In this document: positions 30,475 to 38,450 of the stretch, in pieces
Position numbering within the stretch: the stretch's first letter is position 1
Layout of the letters: each line of letters starts with the position of its first letter
Source of the DNA: Streptomyces durmitorensis
GTDB taxonomy: Bacteria > Actinomycetota > Actinomycetes > Streptomycetales > Streptomycetaceae
Assembly (NCBI RefSeq): GCF_023498005.1
Contig: NZ_CP097289.1
Coordinates: 4,154,001-4,218,000 of the forward strand
Reading direction: 5' to 3'
Length of the DNA: 64,000 bases
Made by a program: the position numbers and the translations under genes
Notes under the pieces: model-generated
The model's database searches: none
Seen by the model: only the letters and a program-made list of their open reading frames with translations
What the model was told of the DNA's origin: nothing

Positions 30475-32463
30475 ATGCAGATTCGCACTTCCTTCCCGTA
30501 CGAGACCACGCGCGAGGACGTCCAGGTACCCCTCCCGGACGGGACCAAGCTCTACGCGCGCATCTGGCGGCCGGTGACGGACGAACCCGTCCCCGCGCTC
30601 CTGGAGTACCTCCCCTACCGCCTGAGCGACTGGACGGCGCCGCGCGACTTCCAGCGCCACCCCTGGTACGCGGGCCACGGCTACGCCTCCGTGCGTGTGG
30701 ACGTGCGGGGGCACGGCAACTCGGAGGGCATGCCGGGCGACGAGTACGACGCCGTGGAGCTCGCGGACGGGGTCGCGGTCGTCAACTGGCTCGCCGAGCA
30801 GCCCTGGTGCTCCGGCAAGGTCGGCATGTTCGGCATCTCCTGGGGCGGCTTCAACTCCCTCCAGATCGCGGCCCTCGCGCCCGAGCCGCTCAAGGCGATC
30901 ATCACGGTCTGCTCCGCGGACGACCGCTATGACAACGACGTGCACTACATGGGTGGTTCCGTCCTCGCCGTGGACATGCACGCGTGGGCGGCGACGATGC
31001 TGGCCTTCGTGTCCCGCCCGCCGGACCCGCTGTTCGTCGGCGACGCCTGGCGGGACATGTGGCTGACCCGCCTCGAAGCGGTCGACCCGTTCATCCACAC
31101 CTGGCTGGACCACCAGACCCGGGACGCGTACTGGCAGCACGGCAGCGTCTGCGAGGACTACTCGGCGATCAACGCGGCGGTGCTCGCGGTCGGCGGCTTC
31201 CACGACCCCTACCGGGACACGGTCCTGCGCCTGGTCGAGCATCTGCCGGGCGACGTACAGGGGTTGATCGGCCCGTGGTCGCACCAGTACCCGGACCGGG
31301 GCCTTCCGCCGGGCCCGGCGATCGGCTTCCTCCAGGAGACGCTGCGCTGGTGGGACCACCACTTGAAGGGCATCGACACGGGTGTGATGGCCGAGCCGAA
31401 GCTCCGCTCCTGGATCAGCGACTCCCACCCGCCGGCGACGGTCTACGCCGAGCTGCCCGGCGGCTGGGTCGGGGACCCCTCCTGGCCGTCCCCGAACGTC
31501 ACCCCGATCCCGTACGCCCTCCAGGGCACGCCCTTGGTGGTGAACTCCCCCCAGCACACGGGCCTGGACGCGGGCCGCTACTTCCCCTTCGGCAACGACG
31601 CGGACCTGCCGCCGGACCAGCGGGACGAGGACGCGAAGTCGGCGTGCTTCGAGTTCGAGGTCCCCTCGGCCGTACGCATCCTGGGCCGCCCCAAGGTGAC
31701 GCTGCGCCTGAAGATGGACGCCCCGTCCGGCCAGGCGATCGCGCGGGTGTGCGACGTGGCCCCGGACGGCTCGTCGACCCTGGTCACCCGGGGCGTGCTG
31801 AACCTGTCGGCGCGGGGCGGCCGGGACCGCGTGGACCCGTGGCCGGTCGGCGGCACGGAGGACGTGACGTTCGAGCTGAACGCGATCGGCCACACCTTCC
31901 CGCCGGGCCACAGGATCCGGCTCGCGGTGTCGTCGGCGTACTGGCCGTGGATCTGGCCGCAGGCGGACTCGGCGGGCTTCGTCCTCGACCCGGCGGGCAG
32001 CTCGCTGGAACTCCCGGTGCGGGAGGGCGCGTTGGACCCCTCGATCACCTTCGCCGCTCCGGAGCAGTCGGAGCCGCTTGGGGTGGTGTACCCGGCGACA
32101 CTCGACGAGCTGCGGCCCGAGCGCCTGGTCGTACGCGATGTGGCGAAGGGCGAGTGGCGCATGGAGGTGGACCCGCGCTACGGCGGTACGCGGGTCTACC
32201 CGGACGGCCTCGAATTCACCGAGGACGCGGTGGAGACGTACACGATCAACGAGTCCGATCCCCTCAGCGCCCGCACCCGCTCCGACTGGACGATCCGCCT
32301 GCACCGCCCGGAGCTGGGGTGGGACGTGTCGATCAAGTCCCGCTCCGAGATCACGTGCGACGCGGCGGACTTCATCACGTCGAACGAGGTGGTGTGCAAG
32401 GACGGGGACGAGGTGGTGTTCCACAGGACGTGGGAGAAGCGCATCCCGAGGACGGCGGGCTGA
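30475..32463 (+). CDS. CocE/NonD-family (X-Pro dipeptidyl-peptidase S15-like) hydrolase
   Basis: This 662-residue alpha/beta hydrolase starts VPLPDGTKLYARIWRP. The nucleophile is Ser122 in MFGISWGGFNS, with probable Asp244 in GGFHDPYRDT and His270 in GPWSHQYP. A jelly-roll C-terminal domain (about 360-560) ends the S15 architecture. Family members cleave peptides after Xaa-Pro or hydrolyse esters. Pairing with a peptide transporter favours a peptidase. The last 22 bases, including the stop, are repeated 28 bases downstream. Confidence 0.9.
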   Translation: MQIRTSFPYETTREDVQVPLPDGTKLYARIWRPVTDEPVPALLEYLPYRLSDWTAPRDFQRHPWYAGHGYASVRVDVRGHGNSEGMPGDEYDAVELADGVAVVNWLAEQPWCSGKVGMFGISWGGFNSLQIAALAPEPLKAIITVCSADDRYDNDVHYMGGSVLAVDMHAWAATMLAFVSRPPDPLFVGDAWRDMWLTRLEAVDPFIHTWLDHQTRDAYWQHGSVCEDYSAINAAVLAVGGFHDPYRDTVLRLVEHLPGDVQGLIGPWSHQYPDRGLPPGPAIGFLQETLRWWDHHLKGIDTGVMAEPKLRSWISDSHPPATVYAELPGGWVGDPSWPSPNVTPIPYALQGTPLVVNSPQHTGLDAGRYFPFGNDADLPPDQRDEDAKSACFEFEVPSAVRILGRPKVTLRLKMDAPSGQAIARVCDVAPDGSSTLVTRGVLNLSARGGRDRVDPWPVGGTEDVTFELNAIGHTFPPGHRIRLAVSSAYWPWIWPQADSAGFVLDPAGSSLELPVREGALDPSITFAAPEQSEPLGVVYPATLDELRPERLVVRDVAKGEWRMEVDPRYGGTRVYPDGLEFTEDAVETYTINESDPLSARTRSDWTIRLHRPELGWDVSIKSRSEITCDAADFITSNEVVCKDGDEVVFHRTWEKRIPRTAG

Positions 32464-32489
32464 CGCTCGCATCCCGAGGACGGCGGGCT
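32440..32489 (+). repeat. 22-base direct repeat spanning the hydrolase stop codon
   Basis: The same 22 bases, starting CGCATCCCGAGG and ending GGCGGGCT, occur at 32440-32461 and 32468-32489. The first copy encodes the last residues and the T of the stop. The second runs straight into the inverted-repeat element that follows. Confidence 0.9.
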
Positions 32490-32606
32490 AGGGCCTGTCG
32501 TCAAACTCCCGTCTGCCCCGCGACGCCATGCACGCACTCTCGCCGCACCGGGCGCCGCGTGGCCCGCCCTCCGGGCGGACGACGGGAGTTTGACGACAGG
32601 CCCTAG
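32488..32606. mobile_element. MITE-like element with 26-bp perfect terminal inverted repeats
   Basis: Two perfect 26-base inverted ends (CTAGGGCCTGTCGTCAAACT... and its complement, 32488-32513 and 32581-32606) enclose 67 bases with no coding content. The outermost CTAG on each side could be a YTAR-type target duplication as made by IS5-group elements. Its right end supplies the stop codon of the HAD gene. As RNA it would also form a large hairpin that may end transcription from both sides. Confidence 0.7.
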
Positions 32607-33427
32607 CGCTCCACGCCCCCTGCTTCGAGCATTCGCTCGAGCACGACGGCCACCCCGTCGTCCTCATTGGACGAAGTGACCTCATCTGCGGCCGACTTGA
32701 GGTCGGGGTGGGCGTTGGCCATGGCGACACCGCGGGCCGCCCACACGAACATCGGTACGTCGTTGGGCATGTCACCGAAGGCGATGGTGTCCTCGGAGGT
32801 CATCCCGAGCCGCTCGGCGGCCAGCGCGAGGCCCGTCGCCTTGGTCACTCCGCGGGGCTGGAGCTCGACGGTGCCGGGCCCGGACATGGTGACGGTGGCG
32901 AGGGACCCGACGGCGTCGCGGGCGACGGCCGCCAACTCGTCGTCGGTCAGCCGGGGATGGCGCAGGAGCACCTTGCTGATGGGCTCGGCCCAGAGGGCGT
33001 CACGCCCCTTCACGCGGACGGCGGGCAGGGTGGGGTGCGGCATCAGATACCCGGGCTCGATGAGCGTGAGCCCTTCCACGCCGTCCTGGTCCACGGCGGC
33101 GTAGACCTGCCCGACCTCCGCCTCGATCTTCCCGAGCGCGGCCTCGGCGAGTTCGCGGTCGAGCGTCACGGACCAGATCATGCGGTCGGCACCGGAGTCG
33201 TACAACTGCGCCCCCTGCCCACAGACGGCGAGGCCACCGCCCCCCAGATCGTCGAGAAGCGGCTTCACGCGCGGCGCGGGCCGCCCGGTCACCACCAGGT
33301 GACGCGCCCCCTTTGCGGCCACCGCGGCCAGCACGGCCAGCGACCGGTCGGAGACGGTGTCGTCGCCGCGCAGCAGCGTCCCGTCCAGGTCAGTGGCGAT
33401 GAGTGAATATGCGAGGGGTGCAGCCAT
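32603..33427 (-). CDS. HAD-superfamily (Cof-type) phosphatase
   Basis: This 274-residue cytosolic hydrolase has motif I LIATDLDGTLL (nucleophile Asp13 and Asp15), motif II VVTGRP, the type-IIB cap in the middle, and motif IV AFGDMPNDVPMF. Relatives dephosphorylate sugar phosphates or flavin precursors; the substrate is unknown. The TAG stop is formed by the terminal CTAG of the MITE-like element, so the original C-terminus may have differed. The ATG at 33427 lacks a strong ribosome site. Confidence 0.88.
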   Translation of the reverse strand: MAAPLAYSLIATDLDGTLLRGDDTVSDRSLAVLAAVAAKGARHLVVTGRPAPRVKPLLDDLGGGGLAVCGQGAQLYDSGADRMIWSVTLDRELAEAALGKIEAEVGQVYAAVDQDGVEGLTLIEPGYLMPHPTLPAVRVKGRDALWAEPISKVLLRHPRLTDDELAAVARDAVGSLATVTMSGPGTVELQPRGVTKATGLALAAERLGMTSEDTIAFGDMPNDVPMFVWAARGVAMANAHPDLKSAADEVTSSNEDDGVAVVLERMLEAGGVER

Positions 33428-33593
33428 GATCCAGAGAATACGGATCCTGGGCGATGCCGAAAGCAACGTCACAGGACCTGTGACGCGCGCAGTGCGCTGG
33501 TCGCACAACCGGCGCTCGGAGGATTCACTTGGACGTGTCGCGGCGAACCGACCCGAAGGTAGTACTTGGCCCGGCCCGCACCCCGTGAGAGCC

Positions 33594-34432
33594 ATGACGC
33601 ACGAGCCGACGCAGGCCGACACACGCGCTCCTCGCGCCCCTGCCCGGCGGGCCCGGCGGCGGACTGCTTTCTCTGGACGGCATGCTTGAGTACTTCCGGC
33701 AGATCGTCGACGAGTCCCCCCTACCAGGACCTCATGTGCCATGAACTGCCGGAGTACTGGGTCTACGGCCTGTATCTCAAGCCGACCGAAGGCGGGCTGC
33801 CGCTCCCCTCCGGCGACGAGGGCGAAGAAGTCGACCTCTCTGCCCGACGATCGCCTCTCGTACTTCTCGTACTTCTCGTACTTCTCGTACTTCTCGATAC
33901 GGATCCCATGGAAATCACCGGCCACTCAACCGACTTCATCGTGGACGCAGGCTTCCCCGCGGCGATGAAGCGATTCGTCATGCGTCAGCACCGCCGCTGG
34001 CCCGGGCTCTTCCTGGACGGAGCGCCGGTCCGTGCGGAATCCCTGGCTGCCTGGAGTGTCCCGGAAGCCGATGGTGACGACGCCGACGGATACGCCGGCA
34101 TCGTCACCTTCTCGGCAGGCCAGGCGATGGAGGATTTCTGGGAGGAGAACGGCTACGCCCTCGACAGCGCGGGCGAAGGTCCCTTCTCGGTCTTCTACTG
34201 GCCCCACCCGCAGCCGCCGTACGCCGGGCGGGTGGAGTCCGTGGAAGGCGGCTACGCCGTCAGTCTCGTCACGCCGGAGGATCCGGCGACCGACCCGTTC
34301 TCAGCGCGCGTCCTCGCTGACTTCACGCGTGCGCCCGCGCCAGATGCCCCACCAGCCGCGGCGAAGCGAACTCCGTGCCGCACACGAACCGCATCACAGG
34401 GCCGTACGACGCCGCCGCCGGAAGCCCCGTGA
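33594..34432 (+). pseudogene. Decayed reading frame, origin unknown
   Basis: Coding-like fragments lie in different frames. MLEYFRQIVDESP starts at 33682 in one frame and YQDLMCHELPEYWVYGLYLK follows in the next, and a run of six C (33716-33721) marks the switch; five C would join them. A 9-base microsatellite (33858-33896) then encodes repeated VLL. The frame continues through GHSTDFIVDAGFPAAMKRF and SGEGPFSVFYWPHP-like sequence to 34432, overlapping the convergent flavoprotein gene. A short intact protein from the ATG at 33908 (174 residues) is the alternative. A sequencing error at the C run is possible. Confidence 0.5.
33858..33896 (+). repeat. 9-base microsatellite TCGTACTTC x4
   Basis: Four exact tandem copies of TCGTACTTC are followed by a partial one. 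The unit length is a multiple of three, so it keeps frame and reads as VLL repeats in the decayed gene. Confidence 0.9.
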
Positions 34433-35525
34433 AGTACAGGCCGGGGACCGACGAGGCATAGCCCGCGCCCAGCTTCGGTGTGCCTCGGCTCGTGGTGAGG
34501 CGGGCGCGGAGCGCGGGGCCCAGGAAGTCCATCGCGGCGATGTCCACGCGGTAGCCCGTCGCCGCGATGACGTGGTCGGCGGAGAGGTCACGGATGCGCC
34601 CGCCCAGGGTCTCCACCCTCAGGACCGGGCTGCCGTCCTGGACGTCCGCCGACGCGATGCGGCGGACCTCACGCTTCTCGACCTTGCCCTCGAAGCGCTC
34701 ACGCAGCCACCACGCGCCCAGCGGGCCGAGGACGCGGCGGACCAGGAAGTGGCGGGCCTGCGGGGGCAGATAGCGGTAGGGGTGGGGGTAGTAACTGATC
34801 GCGTAGAGCGACCAGGCGCGGCCGAACGGCGACTCGGGGCGCAGCTTCGGCTGCTTCCACGGCGGCTCGCCGAAGGCCACGGACCCCTTGCCGCGCGCCA
34901 CCACCCGTACGCTCGCGCCCGCTTCGGCGGCGAGCGCGGCCGTCTCCAGGGCCGACTGTCCCGCGCCGACCACGATCAGCTCACGCCCCGCGAACCGCGA
35001 CAGGTCGCTGTGCTGCGAACTGTGCGAGACGGGCCCTGTGGGGGTCGGCCCGTCCGGCGCGGCCGCGGCGAGCGCAGGCGGGAGCTGCGCCAGGCCCGAG
35101 AGGCCGGTCGCGACGACGACCGCGCGGGCCGTGAACTGCTCGCCGGAGTCCAGCTTCAGGTCGAAGCCCGCCGTGCCCTTGCGGTCGACGGAGACCACCC
35201 GCACCTGCTCCAGGTCGGGCACGAGCTTCTCCTTGAACCACTCCCCGTAGTCGATGAAGGTCTGGACCGGGATGATGTCCTCGTCGGTGACCAGGCGCCG
35301 TATCCCCGCCGCGTCGCAGTAGTCGAGGAGGTTGTGGCCGCGCTGCGGGGCGTCGATGTTCGAGGCCACCGGGGTCGATTTCAGGAGCATCCCCGCGGGC
35401 ATGTGCGCGCGCCAGCTCACCATCGGATCACCGAAGACCCGGACCGGAATGCCTCTGGCCCGCAGATGGGCCGCGGTGGACAGGCCGAACGGCCCCGCCC
35501 CGATGACTGCTACTGGACTGATCAC
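34323..35525 (-). CDS. FAD-dependent NAD(P)-binding oxidoreductase/monooxygenase-like
   Basis: The 400-residue protein has two Rossmann motifs, VAVIGAGPFGLSTA (glycines 9, 11 and 14) for FAD and IVVGAGQSALETAALAA (187-192) for NAD(P)H, plus VIAATGYRVD near 330. This resembles flavin N-hydroxylating or Baeyer-Villiger-type monooxygenases. The GTG at 35525 follows GGGAGGGA. It lies 43 bases after an ATP-grasp gene on the same strand, so the two may act on one small molecule. The substrate is unknown. Confidence 0.85.
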   Translation of the reverse strand: MISPVAVIGAGPFGLSTAAHLRARGIPVRVFGDPMVSWRAHMPAGMLLKSTPVASNIDAPQRGHNLLDYCDAAGIRRLVTDEDIIPVQTFIDYGEWFKEKLVPDLEQVRVVSVDRKGTAGFDLKLDSGEQFTARAVVVATGLSGLAQLPPALAAAAPDGPTPTGPVSHSSQHSDLSRFAGRELIVVGAGQSALETAALAAEAGASVRVVARGKGSVAFGEPPWKQPKLRPESPFGRAWSLYAISYYPHPYRYLPPQARHFLVRRVLGPLGAWWLRERFEGKVEKREVRRIASADVQDGSPVLRVETLGGRIRDLSADHVIAATGYRVDIAAMDFLGPALRARLTTSRGTPKLGAGYASSVPGLYFTGLPAAASYGPVMRFVCGTEFASPRLVGHLARAHA

Positions 35526-35568
35526 GAAGTCCCTCCCCAGGACGTCACTTGCCGCGTGTGCCGTGTGC

Positions 35569-36846
35569 CTACTTCGTGGTGGCGCTGTGCGAACCGGTGC
35601 CGCTGCCGCGGCGGTTGGTGCGCCACAGCTGATACAGATGCTTCGCCCCAGGCCGTATGAAACGCGCGAGCATCATGAAGAACGGCTTCATGTCGTCCGA
35701 AGCGAGCCACGCCAGCTCCGTGCCGCTCGCGCGCGGGGGCGCGTGCGGCGTGGTGTAGCCGCTGCGGCGGTAGGCGAGGAGGGCGGGCAGGTCGATGTTC
35801 TCCACGACATACCGATGACCGGCGCGCTGTTCCCCCTTCGGGACCGGGCGCCCCGTCAGGTGCAGGTGCATCGCACGGACGACGTCGACCCCGGATTCGT
35901 TCTCGAAGAGCCGGAACTGCGCGCCCATGCGGGGGTTGAAGTCGAGCAGTTTGTACTGACCGTCGCGTCGGTCATAGCGCAGGTCGAGGTCGATGACGCC
36001 GGTGAAGCCGATCTGTTTGATGAAACGCGCGGCGAGGTCCGCGAGTTCCGGATTGTCGACGACGTACGCATGCGCCGTCATCCCCGCGTGCGGCGGCCAG
36101 GAGCGCACCTTGACGCCCGTGAACATCGCGCGCGGCGCCGAGTCCTCGTCGAAGTACGCGTGCACGATCCAGTCCTCGGCCTGCTCCCGCGGCAGATACT
36201 CCTGGAGGATCACCCCGGGCCGCTCGCCCCAGTCGCGGGCGAGGCCGAGCAGGCCCGCCGGGGTCTCTATGCGCGTCGTCCCGTTCACCGCGGGCCGGGA
36301 GCGGCGTGTGAACGCCTCGCGGTTCTTGGCGACCACCGGGAAGACCGCCGCGGCGGCGAACTGCTCGATGTCCCCGTAGCTCTCGGGGAAGGACGCGGCC
36401 GGTGAGGCGATGCCGTGCTCCACGCACAGCTCGTGCAGGCCCTGCTTGCTGGCGAGGCGGCGGGGCAGCCCCGGCTCCACGCGCGGGAAGAGGAACCCCG
36501 CCCCGCTCAGCGGCTCCTGGTGCTCGGCGATGAGGACGGCCGCTTCCTCGTCGGTCGGGATCAGGACCGTGGGCCTGCCGATCCGGCGCGCGACGCGCAG
36601 CATCCCCTCGACGAGCCGCTCCGGCTCCTCCGCCCCGGTGGTCGGCCAGGGAAGGGCGCGGGTGAGATGGCGGGAGGCAGCGGCAGGTGTGTACCGGTCC
36701 TCCGTGATCGCGTACATGGGCACGCCGAGCCGCCCCAGGCTGCGGATCGCCCCCACGCCGCCGTGGTGCAGCGGATAACTGCCGAACTTCACGATCAGGC
36801 CGGGCACCTCACGGTCCACCGCGAAGGGCAGGCTGTCGTTCCTCAT
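35569..36846 (-). CDS. ATP-grasp domain ligase
   Basis: This 425-residue protein starts with a Rossmann-like pre-ATP-grasp domain (GLIVKFGSYPLHHGGVGAIR) and has the ATP-grasp core VVAKNREAFTRRSR, GVILQEYLPREQAEDW and metal-binding LDFNPRMGAQFRLFENESG. Enzymes of this class join a carboxylate to an amine or thiol via an acyl-phosphate. The ATG at 36846 is used; a GTG two codons earlier with GGGGGGA 4 bases upstream is equally possible. It is probably co-transcribed with the downstream flavoprotein. Confidence 0.86.
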   Translation of the reverse strand: MRNDSLPFAVDREVPGLIVKFGSYPLHHGGVGAIRSLGRLGVPMYAITEDRYTPAAASRHLTRALPWPTTGAEEPERLVEGMLRVARRIGRPTVLIPTDEEAAVLIAEHQEPLSGAGFLFPRVEPGLPRRLASKQGLHELCVEHGIASPAASFPESYGDIEQFAAAAVFPVVAKNREAFTRRSRPAVNGTTRIETPAGLLGLARDWGERPGVILQEYLPREQAEDWIVHAYFDEDSAPRAMFTGVKVRSWPPHAGMTAHAYVVDNPELADLAARFIKQIGFTGVIDLDLRYDRRDGQYKLLDFNPRMGAQFRLFENESGVDVVRAMHLHLTGRPVPKGEQRAGHRYVVENIDLPALLAYRRSGYTTPHAPPRASGTELAWLASDDMKPFFMMLARFIRPGAKHLYQLWRTNRRGSGTGSHSATTK

Positions 36847-37040
36847 GGCCACGGGTCCCCCCACGTGTCCCTCCGTATGACCCGGACCCACCCCGTCCGC
36901 GTCCCCCCACAGGACGCTAAGCCGGAACTGACCACTCCAGCAAGGCTTATTCGGACATTGCGAACTCTTTAGACACTGCCCCAACCGGGGGCTTCCACGT
37001 AACGTGTGGCACACCCATATGGAAAGCGAGGCAGGTACGC

Positions 37041-38336
37041 ATGTCCGAGCACACCCCGCTCGATCAGGCCGGGAGCGACCCTTCCGTCCGCTCCGTAGGC
37101 GACCCCTTCGCTCTCGCGGAGGGCGACCCCTTCGGGCCGCACAATCTTCCGTACGGCGTGTTCTCCCTGGTCGGGGAAGCGGCAGGGGCCGCGGAGCGCC
37201 GGGTCGGCGTACGACTGGGCGATCATGTCCTCGACGCGGGCGCCGCTGCGGCCGCGCTCGGCTCGCCCTATGTCTCGCTGCTCGCCGGGCCCACGCTCAA
37301 CCCGCTGCTCGCCGCGGGCCGCACGGCCTGGTCCGACGTGCGACGCGCGCTCACCGCGTGGGTGACGATCCCTGCTCACCGCGAGGTCGTACGCCCTCTG
37401 CTGCACCCGCTGTCGGAGGTCACGCTGCACCTCCCCTTCGAGGTCGCGGACTATGTGGACTTCTACGCCTCCGAGCACCACGCGACCCACCTGGGGCAGA
37501 TCTTCCGCCCGGACGCGCCGACCCCTCTGACCCCCAACTGGAAGCACCTCCCCATCGGTTACCACGGCCGGTCCGGCACCGTTGTGGTCTCCGGAACCGA
37601 CGTGGTACGTCCGTCGGGGCAGCGCAAGGCGCCCTCGGAGACCGCCCCGGTCTTCGGCCCCTCCGTCCGCCTCGACATCGAGGCCGAGGTCGGATTCGTC
37701 GTGGGCACGCCGTCGGAGCTCGGCACCCCGGTGCCGCTCGCGGACTTCAGGGAACACGTCTTCGGTCTCACCCTCCTCAACGACTGGTCGGCGCGCGACA
37801 TCCAGGCCTGGGAGTACGTGCCGCTCGGCCCCTTCCTCGGCAAGTCCTTCTGCACCTCGGTCTCCGCGTGGATCACCCCCCTGGAGGCCCTGGACACGGC
37901 GCGGGTCGCCCCTCCGGAGCGCACCCACGAACTCCTCCCCTACCTGGACGACTCGGCGGAGTCCGTCGCGGACGAGCCCGCCGGCTACGACCTGCGCATC
38001 ACCGTCACCCTGAACGGCCACGTCATCTCCGAGCCGCCCTTCTCCACCGTCTACTGGACGGCCGCCCAGCAGCTGGCCCACATGACGGCGAACGGCGCGT
38101 CCCTGCGCACGGGCGACCTGTACGGCTCGGGCACGGTGAGCGGCCCCTCCGAGGGGCAGTACGGCTCCCTCATCGAGATCACCTGGAACGGCCGCGACGC
38201 CCTTGTCCTTCCGGACGGGAAGCGGACGTTCCTTGAGGACGGGGACGAGGTGACCCTCTCGGCGTGGGCCCCCGGGCCGGACGGGACCCGGGTGGGCCTC
38301 GGCGAGGTTTCTGGCAGGGTCGCCTCGGCTCGGTAG
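37041..38336 (+). CDS. fahA: Fumarylacetoacetase
   Basis: The enzyme cleaves fumarylacetoacetate to fumarate and acetoacetate in the last step of tyrosine/homogentisate breakdown. The 431-residue length fits the family. By comparison with the known enzyme, the metal and catalytic residues are Asp140 (ADYVDFYAS), His147 (SEHHATH), Glu214 and Glu216 (DIEAEVGF) and Asp248 (LNDWSARDIQ). GAGGCAGG precedes the ATG. No other gene of the pathway is nearby. Confidence 0.95.
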   Translation: MSEHTPLDQAGSDPSVRSVGDPFALAEGDPFGPHNLPYGVFSLVGEAAGAAERRVGVRLGDHVLDAGAAAAALGSPYVSLLAGPTLNPLLAAGRTAWSDVRRALTAWVTIPAHREVVRPLLHPLSEVTLHLPFEVADYVDFYASEHHATHLGQIFRPDAPTPLTPNWKHLPIGYHGRSGTVVVSGTDVVRPSGQRKAPSETAPVFGPSVRLDIEAEVGFVVGTPSELGTPVPLADFREHVFGLTLLNDWSARDIQAWEYVPLGPFLGKSFCTSVSAWITPLEALDTARVAPPERTHELLPYLDDSAESVADEPAGYDLRITVTLNGHVISEPPFSTVYWTAAQQLAHMTANGASLRTGDLYGSGTVSGPSEGQYGSLIEITWNGRDALVLPDGKRTFLEDGDEVTLSAWAPGPDGTRVGLGEVSGRVASAR

Positions 38337-38405
38337 TCCTGGTGGCCGGGGGTGAGGTCACCCCCGGCCCCCTGCCGCGCCGGGTCGGGTCGGGTCGGCC
38401 GCGGC

Positions 38406-38450
38406 GTCGTCGTGGCTGGGCGCGCAGTTCCCCGCGCCCCTTCAGGGCGC
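38406..38450 (-). repeat. Dispersed intergenic element, copy 3
   Basis: It abuts the recQ stop codon directly. On the minus strand it shows GGGCGC/GCGCCC arms and then GCGGGGAACTGCGCGC, matching the copies at 17814 and 24966. Confidence 0.82.

Noticed and set aside
30406..32472. A 688-codon open frame antisense to the CocE-like hydrolase
   Set aside because: Very high GC at third positions leaves antisense frames open. The translation is Arg/His/Asp-rich with no domain, while the plus-strand frame has a full catalytic triad.
33908..34432. Intact 174-residue gene called with confidence
   Set aside because: The frame continues upstream into coding-like sequence interrupted by a frameshift, and its last 110 bases are antisense to a well-supported flavoprotein gene, so I listed the whole stretch as a decayed frame.
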